A DNA stretch of 64,000 bases from Erysipelotrichaceae bacterium (GCA_012513225.1 JAAZCQ010000004.1:53915-117914); one strand, 5' to 3'; counted from the stretch's first letter, positions 1-12,133 are shown. The notes: a model not told the origin generated them from the letters alone. Numbers and translations are program-made.

Positions 1-1074
1 ATTAGAAAGCTTTTGAAATAGTTCCTTTTCTTCTTTACTTAATTTTTTATTAACTACTAATTCTACTTCAACTATTTGGTCTCCCTTTAAACCTCCTCTG
101 AGATCTGGAACACCTTTTTCTTTCATTCTTAATTGTGTATTTGGTTGAATACCTGCTGGAATTTTTAATTCTACATCACCATATACTGTAGGAACATCAA
201 TAGTTGTTCCCAAAGTAGCGTCAATTACAGAAATAGGAATTTTTATATAAATATTTTTTCCTTCTCTTATAAACTTTTCATGTTTACCTACAATTACTTC
301 AATGTATAAATCACCATTAGGTCCTCCATTAGAACCTCTTTCTCCCTTGCCGGCTACTCTTAGCTGTTGACCACTAGAAACACCTGCAGGTATTTTTACA
401 TCAACACTGACTTTTTCATTGTTGTAACCTTTTCCGCCACATACCTTACATTTATTTTTAATTTTTTTACCAGTTCCATTACAGTCTGGACAAACTCCTT
501 GAGTTTGAAAAACTCCAAAGGCTGTTCTTTGTTGACTTATAACAGTACCACTACCATTACATGTTGGACAAGTTTCTATATCATTAGGAGTTTCTGCTCC
601 ACTACCTTTACAGTGTGAACATTGTTCATCCACTCTTAGATTAATTGTTTCAGTTTTTCCAAATATAGCATCCATAAAGCTAATGTTCATGGACATATAT
701 CTATCCTGTCCTTTCATAGGACCAGTACTTCTACTACTTGATCCAAAGCCTCCAAATCCACTTTGTGAAAAGCCTCCTCCAAAGAATGAAGAAAATATAT
801 CATTTAGATCATCATAGCTACCACTTTGGAATCCACCAAAGCCACTACCATCCATACCTTCATGTCCAAATTGGTCATATGTAGCTCTTTTTTGAGTATC
901 ACTTAGAACCTCATAAGCTTCATTGATTTCTTTAAATTTAGCTTCTGCATCTTTTTCCTTACTAACATCAGGATGATATTTCTTTGCTAAAGATCTATAA
1001 GCTTTTTTTATTTCTTGTTCACTAGCACCCTTGCTAACTCCCAAGACATCATAATAATCTCTTTTTTCTGCCAT
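1..1074 (-). CDS. dnaJ: Chaperone protein DnaJ (3' end outside window)
   Basis: J-domain co-chaperone that delivers unfolded proteins to DnaK and stimulates its ATPase in the cytosol. The protein starts [15 protein letters not shown] and carries the HPD motif of the J domain, then a Gly/Phe-rich linker, then four CxxCxGxG zinc-binding repeats ([32 protein letters not shown]) and the beta-sandwich substrate-binding region. The frame is open to base 1, giving 358 codons; family members are usually about 370-380 residues, so only the last few are missing. The ATG at 1074 is preceded by a GAGGTG ribosome binding site that overlaps the TGA of the upstream deacetylase, suggesting coupled translation. 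It is the last visible gene of the hrcA heat-shock operon. Confidence 0.97.
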   Translation of the reverse strand, partial: MAEKRDYYDVLGVSKGASEQEIKKAYRSLAKKYHPDVSKEKDAEAKFKEINEAYEVLSDTQKRATYDQFGHEGMDGSGFGGFQSGSYDDLNDIFSSFFGGGFSQSGFGGFGSSSRSTGPMKGQDRYMSMNISFMDAIFGKTETINLRVDEQCSHCKGSGAETPNDIETCPTCNGSGTVISQQRTAFGVFQTQGVCPDCNGTGKKIKNKCKVCGGKGYNNEKVSVDVKIPAGVSSGQQLRVAGKGERGSNGGPNGDLYIEVIVGKHEKFIREGKNIYIKIPISVIDATLGTTIDVPTVYGDVELKIPAGIQPNTQLRMKEKGVPDLRGGLKGDQIVEVELVVNKKLSKEEKELFQKLSN

Positions 1075-1082
1075 TTCACACC

Positions 1083-4143
<3,061 letters not shown>

Positions 4144-4704
4144 CTATTCACTTACTTTGACCATTGCCGGTCTTAATATTCTATCTTTCAAAACATATCC
4201 ATTTTGAAATACTTGCAAAACAATTCCAGGTTCCATATCTTCAACGTTTTCCGTCATAATTGCTTGATGGAAATTAGCGTCAAATGGTTTGTTTAAAGCA
4301 TCTACTTTACTAACACCTTCTTTTGTTAAAGCATTTAACAATTGTTGGTATATCATTTCAACACCTTTTCTATATTCTTCATCGCTTGTTTCATGTTCAA
4401 GCGCTCGTTCACAGTTATCTATAACTGGAAGTATATCTAATGCAAAACTTTGAATTCTATATTTTTTACTATTTTCAAATTCAGTAGTTAATCTTTTTTT
4501 CATGTTTTCAGTATCTGCATAAGCTTTTGCATATTCATTTTTTAAATTTGCAACTTCACCTTCCAATTCAATAATCTGAAGTTTAAGCTCATCTATAATT
4601 TTAGATTTTTTATTTTTCTCACTTTTATCTTTAGAAACTTTCATTTCTTCTTTAACTTCTTCCTTAGTTTCTAATATTTCTTCATTCATCTCTGTTTTAC
4701 TCAT
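4144..4704 (-). CDS. grpE: Nucleotide exchange factor GrpE
   Basis: Promotes ADP release from DnaK. The 186-residue protein has a charged, Lys/Glu-rich N-terminus (about 1-40), a long coiled coil typical of the GrpE dimer (about 40-90), and a C-terminal beta domain with the family pattern PFDANFHQAI ... GYVLKDRILRPAMVKVS. The ATG overlaps the 3' end of hrcA by 8 bases, and the GGAGGAAACG ribosome site lies inside the hrcA stop region, indicating translational coupling. Confidence 0.97.
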   Translation of the reverse strand: MSKTEMNEEILETKEEVKEEMKVSKDKSEKNKKSKIIDELKLQIIELEGEVANLKNEYAKAYADTENMKKRLTTEFENSKKYRIQSFALDILPVIDNCERALEHETSDEEYRKGVEMIYQQLLNALTKEGVSKVDALNKPFDANFHQAIMTENVEDMEPGIVLQVFQNGYVLKDRILRPAMVKVSE

Positions 4705-5719
4705 CGTTTCCTCCTTGACCGTATATTCTTTCTAGCATATCTGTTACATATTCTAAAACTGCAACTATCTTACTATAATCCATTCTACTTGGTCCTACAA
4801 CCATAAGTTTTCCTTCTTCAAGTTTATTAACTTTAAAGCTGCTTTTAACAACAGCCACATCATCAAACCATTGAAGTTGAGAACCAGTAGCAGTTACTAT
4901 TCCTACATTTTCATCATTGTAGCCTAATCTTCTCCATACTGTATTGTCATCTAACATAGACATAAGTTCTTTTATTTTTTCTATATCAGAATATTCTGGT
5001 TGATATAATATATTACTTGTTTTAGAATAATGGAAATTTTCATTCGCAAACTTAATAAATGCACTAAGAAATGCTGAGAATATTATTTCATGACGATAAA
5101 TAATACTTTCTAAAATTGGTTTCATTGCCTCAAACTTAACCGGTAACTCATAAACAGGAGTTCCTTTAAGTCGAGTATTTATAATATCACAAACAGTCTG
5201 TACATCTTTTGCCAAAACATCTTCATTAAACCTAAAGTTTTTTGTTTCAGTATGTCCTGTATTAGTAATAAATATTACAACTGCATTTCTTTCATCTACG
5301 GGAAATAACTTAATATGTTCTAAGGTTTGTAATTTTGAATCAGGTCCCAATGCACCAGTTGCTAAATTAGTCATATCTGCTAAAATATCGCAACTTTGCT
5401 GTATTGCATCATGCAAATCAAATTTACCACTTCCAATAGCACTTTTTAATGCAACAGCCATATTGTCATCTAGATTATCTTCCATAAGATTTTCACAATA
5501 AAACTTATAGCCTAATGTGCTTGGTACTCTACCACTTGATACATGTGTTTTTTCTAAATAACCCATTTCTTCTAATAGCTGCATATCATTTCTAATAGTT
5601 GCACTAGAGTAAGGCAAATTATATTTTTTCATAAGAGTTTTAGATCCAACTGGCTCTGCAGTCGCAATAAACTCATCAACAATAGCCTTGAATATCGTAA
5701 TCATCCTACTTTTCAACAT
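4697..5719 (-). CDS. hrcA: Heat-inducible transcription repressor HrcA
   Basis: Repressor of the class I heat-shock genes; binds CIRCE inverted repeats and is activated by GroEL in the species where this was tested. The 340-residue protein has the N-terminal winged helix (SSATIRNDMQLLEEMGYLEK, about residues 38-57) with the conserved VPSTLGYKFY segment after it, followed by the GAF-like and dimerisation regions. It is the first gene of the operon and lies just downstream of two CIRCE elements, so it should be autoregulated. An AAGGAGG site precedes the ATG. Confidence 0.98.
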   Translation of the reverse strand: MLKSRMITIFKAIVDEFIATAEPVGSKTLMKKYNLPYSSATIRNDMQLLEEMGYLEKTHVSSGRVPSTLGYKFYCENLMEDNLDDNMAVALKSAIGSGKFDLHDAIQQSCDILADMTNLATGALGPDSKLQTLEHIKLFPVDERNAVVIFITNTGHTETKNFRFNEDVLAKDVQTVCDIINTRLKGTPVYELPVKFEAMKPILESIIYRHEIIFSAFLSAFIKFANENFHYSKTSNILYQPEYSDIEKIKELMSMLDDNTVWRRLGYNDENVGIVTATGSQLQWFDDVAVVKSSFKVNKLEEGKLMVVGPSRMDYSKIVAVLEYVTDMLERIYGQGGNDE

Positions 5720-5732
5720 ATTGCCTCCTTTC

Positions 5733-5759
5733 TTAGCACTCTAAACCATCGTCTGCTAA
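5733..5759 (-). promoter_or_regulatory. CIRCE operator 1 (HrcA site)
   Basis: TTAGCACTC, nine-base spacer, then GTCTGCTAA. The left arm is perfect; the right arm differs from the ideal GAGTGCTAA at two positions. It lies immediately downstream of the -10 box, where bound HrcA would cover the transcription start. Confidence 0.88.
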
Positions 5760-5760
5760 T

Positions 5761-5789
5761 AATATACTACTATTATTTAGCACTGTCAA
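5761..5789 (-). promoter_or_regulatory. Sigma-A promoter of the hrcA operon
   Basis: On the minus strand a perfect -35 box TTGACA (5784-5789) is separated by exactly 17 bases from a -10 box TATATT (5761-5766). CIRCE 2 overlaps the -35 box and CIRCE 1 follows the -10 box, so HrcA could block polymerase at both sides. Confidence 0.88.
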
Positions 5790-5803
5790 CATATAAGTGC
5801 TAA
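5777..5803 (-). promoter_or_regulatory. CIRCE operator 2 (HrcA site)
   Basis: TTAGCACTG, nine-base spacer TCAACATAT, then AAGTGCTAA. Each arm departs from the consensus by one base. The operator overlaps the -35 box of the hrcA promoter. Confidence 0.9.
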
Positions 5804-5809
5804 AAACAA

Positions 5810-5835
5810 AAAAACCTTTATTATAAAGGCTTTTT
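5810..5835 (-). terminator. Rho-independent terminator after coaD
   Basis: On the minus strand AAGCCTTTA and TAAAGGTTT pair around a short loop and run into seven T. It lies directly after the coaD stop and separates this unit from the heat-shock operon. Confidence 0.75.
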
Positions 5836-6315
5836 CTAATTATTTAATTTTTTTATTACTCTTTCTCTTATAATTTCAGGTATAAATTTTGATAAATCTC
5901 CTCCATTTATAGCTACTTCTTTAGCCACTGAGCTACTTAAGAATGAGTACTTGGGGCGAGATACATAAAATATGGTCTCAATACTATCATCAAGCAACAT
6001 ATTTGTCGTTGCTTGTTGAAGTTCATATTCATAGTCCGCAACAGCTCTAATACCTCTTATAATTACATCTGCATTATTTTTTTTCGCAAAATCTACAGTT
6101 AATCCGCTACTAACTACAACTTTTACATTTTCTAAACCTAATGTACATTGTTCTATCATTTCTTTTCTTTCATTACTTGAAAATGTTGGAACTTTTCTTA
6201 TATTCTCCATTATAGCAACTATGATTAAATCAAAATTTTTACTTGCTCTTTTTATAATATCTAAATGTCCATATGTTATTGGATCAAATGTACCTGGATA
6301 TATTGCTGTTCTCAT
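5836..6315 (-). CDS. coaD: CoaD as an independent translation product (internal start)
   Basis: Phosphopantetheine adenylyltransferase, the fourth step of coenzyme A synthesis. From the ATG at 6315 the product would be 159 residues, the usual CoaD length, beginning with the family N-terminus (M)RTAIYPGTFDPITYGH. A G-rich stretch ends six bases before this ATG and could act as a weak ribosome binding site. This entry records the likely alternative start inside the longer fused ORF; the sequence alone does not show which product is made. Confidence 0.7.
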   Translation of the reverse strand: MRTAIYPGTFDPITYGHLDIIKRASKNFDLIIVAIMENIRKVPTFSSNERKEMIEQCTLGLENVKVVVSSGLTVDFAKKNNADVIIRGIRAVADYEYELQQATTNMLLDDSIETIFYVSRPKYSFLSSSVAKEVAINGGDLSKFIPEIIRERVIKKLNN

Positions 6316-6864
6316 ATTTTTACCCCCCCATTTAAAATAATTAATTTTTGCAATTCCATAAATTGATTCTTTAACCTTTACTATTTTACCTATACTATCT
6401 TTTAATTCATAATCTTTAGATGTTTCAACAATTATGTAACCATCTTCATCAAGCATATTATTAGCACTAATAAAATTTATTATATCATCAATTACTTTCA
6501 TTTTATAAGGAGGATCTAAAAAGATTAAATCAAATTTTAAATTTTTAAATTGGTTTAAAGCATTTTTATAATTTAACTTATATAAATTTATATTTTCATC
6601 TAGCAATTTTGCATTTGTTTGAATAATATTAATTGCTTTTATATTATTATCCACTAAGTATGCATTAGTAATACCACGAGATAAGGCTTCAAAACTAAAA
6701 GCTCCTGAACCTGCAAATAAATCTAGAGAACTACCTCCTTCAAAATAAGGGCCAATTTTTGAAAATATGGCTCCCCTTATTTTATTTGAAGTAGGTCTAG
6801 TGTTTTCACCATCTAAAGTTTGAATTAGCCTAGACCCATGTTTTCCTGAAATTATTTTAATCAC
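5836..6864 (-). CDS. rsmD-coaD: RsmD-CoaD continuous reading frame (16S rRNA methyltransferase + phosphopantetheine adenylyltransferase)
   Basis: One 342-codon ORF joins two normally separate proteins. Residues 1-183 are RsmD, the SAM-dependent 16S rRNA guanine-N2 methyltransferase (GSGAFSFEALSRG SAM loop, LDPPY catalytic motif). Residues 184-342 are CoaD, a nucleotidyltransferase making dephospho-CoA from pantetheine-4-phosphate (MRTAIYPGTFDPITYGHLD, IIRGIRAVADYEYELQ, SFLSSS). Adjacent rsmD and coaD genes are common in Bacillota; the odd feature is the lack of a stop between them. The junction is a run of seven G (6322-6328) just ahead of the CoaD methionine. With eight G, RsmD would end in TAA five bases before CoaD; with six, it would end in TGA overlapping the CoaD ATG. 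So this may be a true fusion, a slippery junction, or an indel in the assembly. Confidence 0.85.
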   Translation of the reverse strand: MIKIISGKHGSRLIQTLDGENTRPTSNKIRGAIFSKIGPYFEGGSSLDLFAGSGAFSFEALSRGITNAYLVDNNIKAINIIQTNAKLLDENINLYKLNYKNALNQFKNLKFDLIFLDPPYKMKVIDDIINFISANNMLDEDGYIIVETSKDYELKDSIGKIVKVKESIYGIAKINYFKWGGKNMRTAIYPGTFDPITYGHLDIIKRASKNFDLIIVAIMENIRKVPTFSSNERKEMIEQCTLGLENVKVVVSSGLTVDFAKKNNADVIIRGIRAVADYEYELQQATTNMLLDDSIETIFYVSRPKYSFLSSSVAKEVAINGGDLSKFIPEIIRERVIKKLNN

Positions 6865-8054
6865 TGTAACTTACCTTGCTTAAACTGATTTATTACCGCT
6901 TGTGATATCCCTATAGCCATCATTAAAGACATTGTAGAAGATCCACCAGCAGAAATCATTAGTAATGGAACTCCAGTAAGTGGAATTAATCCTGTAACCC
7001 CACCCACATTAAATAAGAAGTGAACAAGTATGTACATGGCCGTACCAACTAAAACTATTTGTCCCTTTTCACTTTTTATTTTAAATGCATATCTAAATAG
7101 TTGAACAACTATTATTAAATAAGTAATAAAAATAATCATAAATCCAATAAATCCTACTTCTTCTACAACTATAGCTAAAATAAAGTCAGTATTTGCTGCA
7201 GGAAAATTTGTATATTTTCTTATTGAATTACCAAATCCAGTACCAAAAAATCCACCTGTAGCAAAAGATATTAAACCATTAATTAATTGGTAACCAGCAG
7301 CGTATCTATCTATAAAAGGATTTATTGAAGATAAAATCCTGTTTTTTTGATAAGTTTGTAAAGGAAGAATTTCAATCAAGCCTTCCCCTAAAGGTGATAG
7401 TATAAATATTGCTAATATAATTCCTATTATAATAAGCATTACTAAAATAATCTGATATCTTCTAAGTTGAGGGTGTTTTGGAATTAAAAAACAAATACAA
7501 GCTATAACAAACATTACTACACCTGAGCCAAAGTCACTTTGTAAAACTATTACTACACCCACATAAAATAATAGTGCCACAAAAGGAGCTTTAACTAAAT
7601 CACTAGGTTTACTTACTTTTTTAGTTAAATCTCCCAAGTAGGCTGCAATAATACAAATAATTATAACCTTTGAAAACTCAGAAGGTTGTATTGTTACATC
7701 TATTCCAGCTAAGTTAATTCTTATCCAAGCTTTAGCACCACCAACAGCACTAAAAAATAAAGGAAATAAAAGAAATAAACCAGTACTTATCATTATAAAC
7801 ATTATATTTTTTTTTAAAATATAAAAATTAAAATTTTTAGCCATAAAAAGCATTGCAATATAACCACCTATAGAAAATATAATTTGTTTAATTACAGTTC
7901 TTACCAAATAAGTATTATCACTTACTGCAATACCCATAGAAGCACTTGTTACCATTATTAAACCAAAAAAAACAAGTATAGTAATACTTATATTAATCCA
8001 CTTGTCTGACCCTAATGGCATCCTTATTGGATTAAATAATCTTTTTTTTCTCAT
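6861..8054 (-). CDS. ftsW: Septal peptidoglycan polymerase FtsW (SEDS family)
   Basis: Membrane glycosyltransferase that polymerises lipid II together with a class B PBP. The 397-residue protein has about ten membrane segments and SEDS landmarks: GGAKAWIRI, QPSEFSKV, LQSDFGSG, TDFILAIVVEEVGFIG with the conserved Asp of the active site, and the C-terminal NVGGVTGLIPLTGVPLLMISAGGSS signature. The last four bases overlap the start of rsmD. Against RodA or SpoVE, FtsW is favoured by the 'SAGGSS' ending and by the neighbourhood (coaD/rsmD), but the paralogues are hard to separate by eye. Confidence 0.87.
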   Translation of the reverse strand: MRKKRLFNPIRMPLGSDKWINISITILVFFGLIMVTSASMGIAVSDNTYLVRTVIKQIIFSIGGYIAMLFMAKNFNFYILKKNIMFIMISTGLFLLFPLFFSAVGGAKAWIRINLAGIDVTIQPSEFSKVIIICIIAAYLGDLTKKVSKPSDLVKAPFVALLFYVGVVIVLQSDFGSGVVMFVIACICFLIPKHPQLRRYQIILVMLIIIGIILAIFILSPLGEGLIEILPLQTYQKNRILSSINPFIDRYAAGYQLINGLISFATGGFFGTGFGNSIRKYTNFPAANTDFILAIVVEEVGFIGFMIIFITYLIIVVQLFRYAFKIKSEKGQIVLVGTAMYILVHFLFNVGGVTGLIPLTGVPLLMISAGGSSTMSLMMAIGISQAVINQFKQGKLQ

Positions 8055-8143
8055 TTTATAACCTCAAAATAATTTTAACATATTTAAGTATTTCTTTTGT
8101 ACTTTTTAAAGTTTTTTGTTATTATCTAATCGAGGTGTTTTTC

Positions 8144-8710
8144 ATGTTAATAAATAATGATACAATAGTAAAAGATAATGATCCTTTAATGAGAACTAAA
8201 TCAGAACCAGTTAAACTTCCTTTAAGTGTGGAAGATAAAAATATATTAATGGACATGTATAATTATGTTAAAGATTCTATAGATCCAGAATTATCGGAAG
8301 AAAGAAATTTAAGAGCTGCAGTAGGAATTAGCGCAATACAAATTGGAATTCCTAAAAGAATGACAGTTATTAGATTAACAGATATAGATAAAAATGATAA
8401 TGAAATATTATATGAGTTTTGTCTTGTTAATCCTAAAATAATTTCTTCTTCATTACAAAAAGCTTATTTACAAAGCGGTGAAGGCTGTTTATCAGTTATA
8501 GAAGAGCACGAAGGCTATGTTGTTAGAAGTGCTAGAGTAACAGTTGAAGCATATGATGCTTTGCAAGATAAACATATTAGAATACGTGCTAGAGGCTTTT
8601 TAGCAATCGTGCTTCAACATGAACTTGATCATTTTGAAGGAACTTTATTTTATGATCATATTAATAAAGATGAACCTTTTAAAGAAATAGAAAATGCACT
8701 TATTATATAA
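8144..8710 (+). CDS. def: Peptide deformylase
   Basis: Metalloenzyme that removes the formyl group from nascent proteins. All three family motifs are present: GISAIQIG (motif 1, with Ser for the usual Ala), EGCLSV with the metal-binding Cys, and QHELDHFEG with the HExxH metal site. The 188-residue length and the spacing of motifs fit the type 2 enzymes of Gram-positives. I chose ATG 8144 because GAGGTG (8132-8137) lies six bases upstream; a GTG inside that ribosome site is also in frame but is unlikely as a start. A weak promoter (TTGTAC, 17 bases, TATTAT at 8097-8125) precedes it. Confidence 0.95.
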   Translation: MLINNDTIVKDNDPLMRTKSEPVKLPLSVEDKNILMDMYNYVKDSIDPELSEERNLRAAVGISAIQIGIPKRMTVIRLTDIDKNDNEILYEFCLVNPKIISSSLQKAYLQSGEGCLSVIEEHEGYVVRSARVTVEAYDALQDKHIRIRARGFLAIVLQHELDHFEGTLFYDHINKDEPFKEIENALII

Positions 8711-8734
8711 TTATAATTAAGAAAGAGGTAAAAA

Positions 8735-10537
8735 ATGAAAGAAACAACAAATCGAAGCAAGACAAGACAAAAAACATCTAAACCGCTTGTCACTTCGCAT
8801 GACTTTAATAATGTAAACACAATAAATCATACTAGTGATACTTTAGTTTTTGCACTGGGTGGTTTGGGTGAAGTTGGAAAAAATATGTACTGTATTGAAC
8901 ATAATGATGAAATAATCGTAATTGATTGCGGTGTATTATTTCCAGAAGATAGTTTATTAGGGGTAGATTATGTAATTCCCGATTTTACTTATTTAGTAAA
9001 AAATCAACATAAAATAAAAGCATTTATAATAACTCATGGTCATGAAGATCATATAGGTGCTATCCCTTTTTTACTTCAAAAAATAAAAGTAAATGAAATT
9101 TATGCTCCAAAATTTGCAATTGCTCTTATTACAAAAAAACTTGAAGAAAGAAGATTAAGCAAAGCTGTTAAGTTAAATGAAATAAATGGTGATAGTAGAA
9201 TTCATACTAAATATTTTGATTTAGGATTTTTCAATACTACACATTCAATTCCAGATAGTTATGGGGTATTAATAAATACTCCAAATGGAAGAATAGTCCA
9301 AACAGGAGATTTTAAGTTTGATCTTACTCCAATAGGACATAATTCTGATTATCAAAAAATGGCATATATTGGCCAAATTGGTGTTACTTTACTACTAAGT
9401 GATTCAACAAATTCCGGTGTTAGTGGGTTTTCTATATCCGAAAAAAAAGTTGCTCAAAGTATTAAGGAAGTAATGAGAAAAACTCCAGGGAGATTACTAG
9501 TATCAACATTTGCATCAAATGTATTAAGAGTTGCACAAATTCTTGAGGCTGCAGTTGCGTGTGGACGAAAAGTAGCTGTATTTGGAAGATCTATGGAAAA
9601 TGTTGTACAAATAGGAAAAAAACAAGGAGTAATTAATATTGCTGAAAGTAATTTCTTAGCTCCTAATGAATTAAATTCCTTACCTGCAAATAAAATTTGT
9701 ATTGTTTGTACAGGATCTCAAGGAGAACCAATGGCAGCTTTAAGTAGAATTGCTAATGGAACTCATAGATTTATTAAAATAATACCTGGAGATACTGTTA
9801 TATTTTCTTCTAATCCAATTCCAGGAAATGATCAAAGTGTTAGTGCTGTAGTAAATCAGTTGACTAGAGTTGGAGCAAACGTAGTTGTAAACTCTCCTCT
9901 TACATCGCTTCACACAACAGGACATGCAACACAAGAGGAACAAAAGTTGATGCTTCAATTAATTAAGCCAAATTATTTTATGCCAATACATGGTGAATAT
10001 AAAATGTTAAAACAACATACAGAAACTGCTATTGAAACAGGTGTAAATAAAGATAATTGCTACATATGTTCTAATGGTGATATTGTTGTCTTAAGAGATG
10101 AACATTGCTTTCAAGCAAATGAGCGTATTCAAACAGATGATATTTATGTTGATGGAAATGATATTTCCGGCTTATCTACTTCTGTATTGAAAGATAGGCA
10201 ACTATTAGCTGATAATGGATTAGTTGCTGTTATAGTTGCTATTAACTCAAAACAAAATAAAATCTTATGTAGACCTTCTATTGTTTCACGTGGGTTTGTA
10301 TTTATTAAAGAATCTCAAACTTTATTAAAAGAAGCAGAATTAGTAGTATATGAAGCATTAAAAGAAAAAATGAAACAAAAGACAACTTTTGGAGAATTAA
10401 AAAATTGTATTCGTGCTTCGTTAGAACCATTTCTTTATAAAAAAACAAATAGAAACCCAATAGTTATTCCTGTTATTCTTAATTCAAAGTCTGCAATGCA
10501 ATCATTAGAAAAATCAACTAAACCCAAAAAATCATAA
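8735..10537 (+). CDS. rnj: Ribonuclease J
   Basis: Metallo-beta-lactamase/beta-CASP ribonuclease with 5'-3' exo- and endonuclease activity, central to RNA decay in Bacillota. The 600-residue protein has a polar 35-residue N-terminal extension, then GGLGEVGKNMY, THGHEDHIGA (metal ligands), SDSTNSGVSGFS and the later LHTTGHATQEE and MPIHGEYKML motifs, and the C-terminal domain. The ribosome site AGAGGT precedes the ATG. It lies 24 bases after def. RNase J1 and J2 cannot be told apart by eye; only one copy is in this window. Confidence 0.95.
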   Translation: MKETTNRSKTRQKTSKPLVTSHDFNNVNTINHTSDTLVFALGGLGEVGKNMYCIEHNDEIIVIDCGVLFPEDSLLGVDYVIPDFTYLVKNQHKIKAFIITHGHEDHIGAIPFLLQKIKVNEIYAPKFAIALITKKLEERRLSKAVKLNEINGDSRIHTKYFDLGFFNTTHSIPDSYGVLINTPNGRIVQTGDFKFDLTPIGHNSDYQKMAYIGQIGVTLLLSDSTNSGVSGFSISEKKVAQSIKEVMRKTPGRLLVSTFASNVLRVAQILEAAVACGRKVAVFGRSMENVVQIGKKQGVINIAESNFLAPNELNSLPANKICIVCTGSQGEPMAALSRIANGTHRFIKIIPGDTVIFSSNPIPGNDQSVSAVVNQLTRVGANVVVNSPLTSLHTTGHATQEEQKLMLQLIKPNYFMPIHGEYKMLKQHTETAIETGVNKDNCYICSNGDIVVLRDEHCFQANERIQTDDIYVDGNDISGLSTSVLKDRQLLADNGLVAVIVAINSKQNKILCRPSIVSRGFVFIKESQTLLKEAELVVYEALKEKMKQKTTFGELKNCIRASLEPFLYKKTNRNPIVIPVILNSKSAMQSLEKSTKPKKS

Positions 10538-10542
10538 TATTC

Positions 10543-10602
10543 AAAAAGCCCTCTAAATATAGTGAGCACATTAAGTTAAACTCTATAATTTAGGGGTTTT
10601 TT
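10543..10602. terminator. Bidirectional terminator between rnj and the M32 peptidase
   Basis: The left arm (AAAAAGCCC...CTAAATATAG) and the right arm (CTATAATTTAGGGGTTTTTT) pair with a few bulges around a roughly 20-base loop. A-runs before and T-runs after serve the convergent genes on both strands. This is the only convergent junction in the window with no IS sequence. Confidence 0.7.
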
Positions 10603-10609
10603 ATATATT

Positions 10610-12091
10610 TTATATTTCAAAATTATATAATTTACTATATTTATCCTCAAGATAGTTAATATAGTATATCGGATTAAATTCTTCACCTGTTGCATTTATT
10701 AATAACTCTTGTGGAGTTAGTGAAGCACCAAACTTATGTATTTTTTCTCTTAGCCAATCATTAATTAAATTAAATTTATTATTTGATAATATATCTTCTA
10801 CATTTAATTCTTTTTTCATAGTATTAAATATTTGTGCAGCATAAGCAGATCCTAATGCATACGCTGGAAAATATCCAAATGATCCACTAGCCCAATGTAC
10901 ATCTTGTAGTATACCTAAACTATCATTAGGAACATCAACGTTAAGATATTGTTTCATTTTTAAATTCCATACTTTATTTAGATTTTCTGTTTTTATACTT
11001 GAATCAAATATTCCTTTTTCTATCTCATATCTTACAAGTATATGTAATGGATAAGTTAATTCATCTGCTTCTGTTCTAATGAATGAGGGCTCACAAGAGT
11101 TAACAGAACTAACAAATTCATTAATATTAACGCTCTTTAAATGTGGAAAATAATCTTGAAGTATATGATAATTAGATTTCCAAAAATTAATATTTCTACC
11201 TAAATAATTTTCAAATAATCTAGATTGTGACTCATGTATTCCACTAGTTATAGCAGTATTAAATATAGTACCATTTATTTCATCAGAATTTTGATGTTCA
11301 TACATTCCATGACCAACTTCATGTATAACACCATATAAACTATATAAAATATCTTTTTCATCATATCTAGTGGTAATTCTAATATCATTTTTGCTAATAC
11401 CACTTGTAAAAGGGTGTGCGCTTGTAGTAAAGTAACTCCAACTTTCATCAAATCCAAGGTAATTCATTATAATTTTATTAAATTCTTTTTGTTTATCTAT
11501 ATCATAAACACCTTTAATAATACCCTTATTAACACTATTCTTTTGTACAACTTTTTTAAGTAAAGGAATTATTCTTTCTTTAATAAGATTAAAAAATTCA
11601 TCATATTTTTGAATAGTCATACCTTCTTCATAGTCATCTAAAAATAGTTCATAAGCATTTATATTATTATTTCTTTTTTTCGCGATTTTTTTACCATATT
11701 CAATTAATTTAATTAAATATGGTTCAAATAACTCATAATCATTATTTTCTCTTGCAACTTCCCAAACATCGCTTGAATCTAAAACTAATTTATTGTATTC
11801 TACGTATTCTTCTTTACTTAATGACTTTGTATCTTTTAAATTCTTTAGATAAAGAGTAACTTTTCTTTTATCAGTTTTATTTAAACTAGAATCTTTATCT
11901 AATTTTAAAAGTCTATTATAAATGGTATCGTCTGTTAAAATATTATAATATTCCCCACTTAAAAAACTATGTCGTTCATTTCTATATTTACTACCATCTT
12001 TAGGTGCAATAGTTTGAGTATCAAAACCTAAGGTTGATAATGCTAATCTATATGCAGACAACTTAAACTCCCAATTATTTATTACTTCCAT
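10610..12091 (-). CDS. Carboxypeptidase Taq-type (M32) metallopeptidase
   Basis: Zinc carboxypeptidase that trims C-terminal residues from peptides, cytoplasmic. The 493-residue helical protein shows the M32 set: HPFT followed by DIRITTRYDE, the active-site HEVGHGMYEHQ (HExxH), and DELTYPLHILVRYEIE. The start is ATG 12091, five bases after GGAGG; a TTG four codons upstream is in frame but lies inside that ribosome site. It follows pyk, but a terminator stands between them, so it is probably expressed by read-through. No signal peptide is visible. Confidence 0.92.
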   Translation of the reverse strand: MEVINNWEFKLSAYRLALSTLGFDTQTIAPKDGSKYRNERHSFLSGEYYNILTDDTIYNRLLKLDKDSSLNKTDKRKVTLYLKNLKDTKSLSKEEYVEYNKLVLDSSDVWEVARENNDYELFEPYLIKLIEYGKKIAKKRNNNINAYELFLDDYEEGMTIQKYDEFFNLIKERIIPLLKKVVQKNSVNKGIIKGVYDIDKQKEFNKIIMNYLGFDESWSYFTTSAHPFTSGISKNDIRITTRYDEKDILYSLYGVIHEVGHGMYEHQNSDEINGTIFNTAITSGIHESQSRLFENYLGRNINFWKSNYHILQDYFPHLKSVNINEFVSSVNSCEPSFIRTEADELTYPLHILVRYEIEKGIFDSSIKTENLNKVWNLKMKQYLNVDVPNDSLGILQDVHWASGSFGYFPAYALGSAYAAQIFNTMKKELNVEDILSNNKFNLINDWLREKIHKFGASLTPQELLINATGEEFNPIYYINYLEDKYSKLYNFEI

Positions 12092-12105
12092 ATTTTCCTC
12101 CAATT

Positions 12106-12133
12106 ATAAAAATAGAGATTTTACTCTCTATTT
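12106..12133 (-). terminator. Terminator at the end of pyk
   Basis: On the minus strand AAATAGAGA (12125-12133) pairs with TCTCTATTT (12110-12118) around a six-base loop and continues into a T-run. The stem includes the pyk stop codon. The ribosome site of the M32 peptidase starts only a few bases later, so the element may set how much of that gene is made. Confidence 0.78.
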
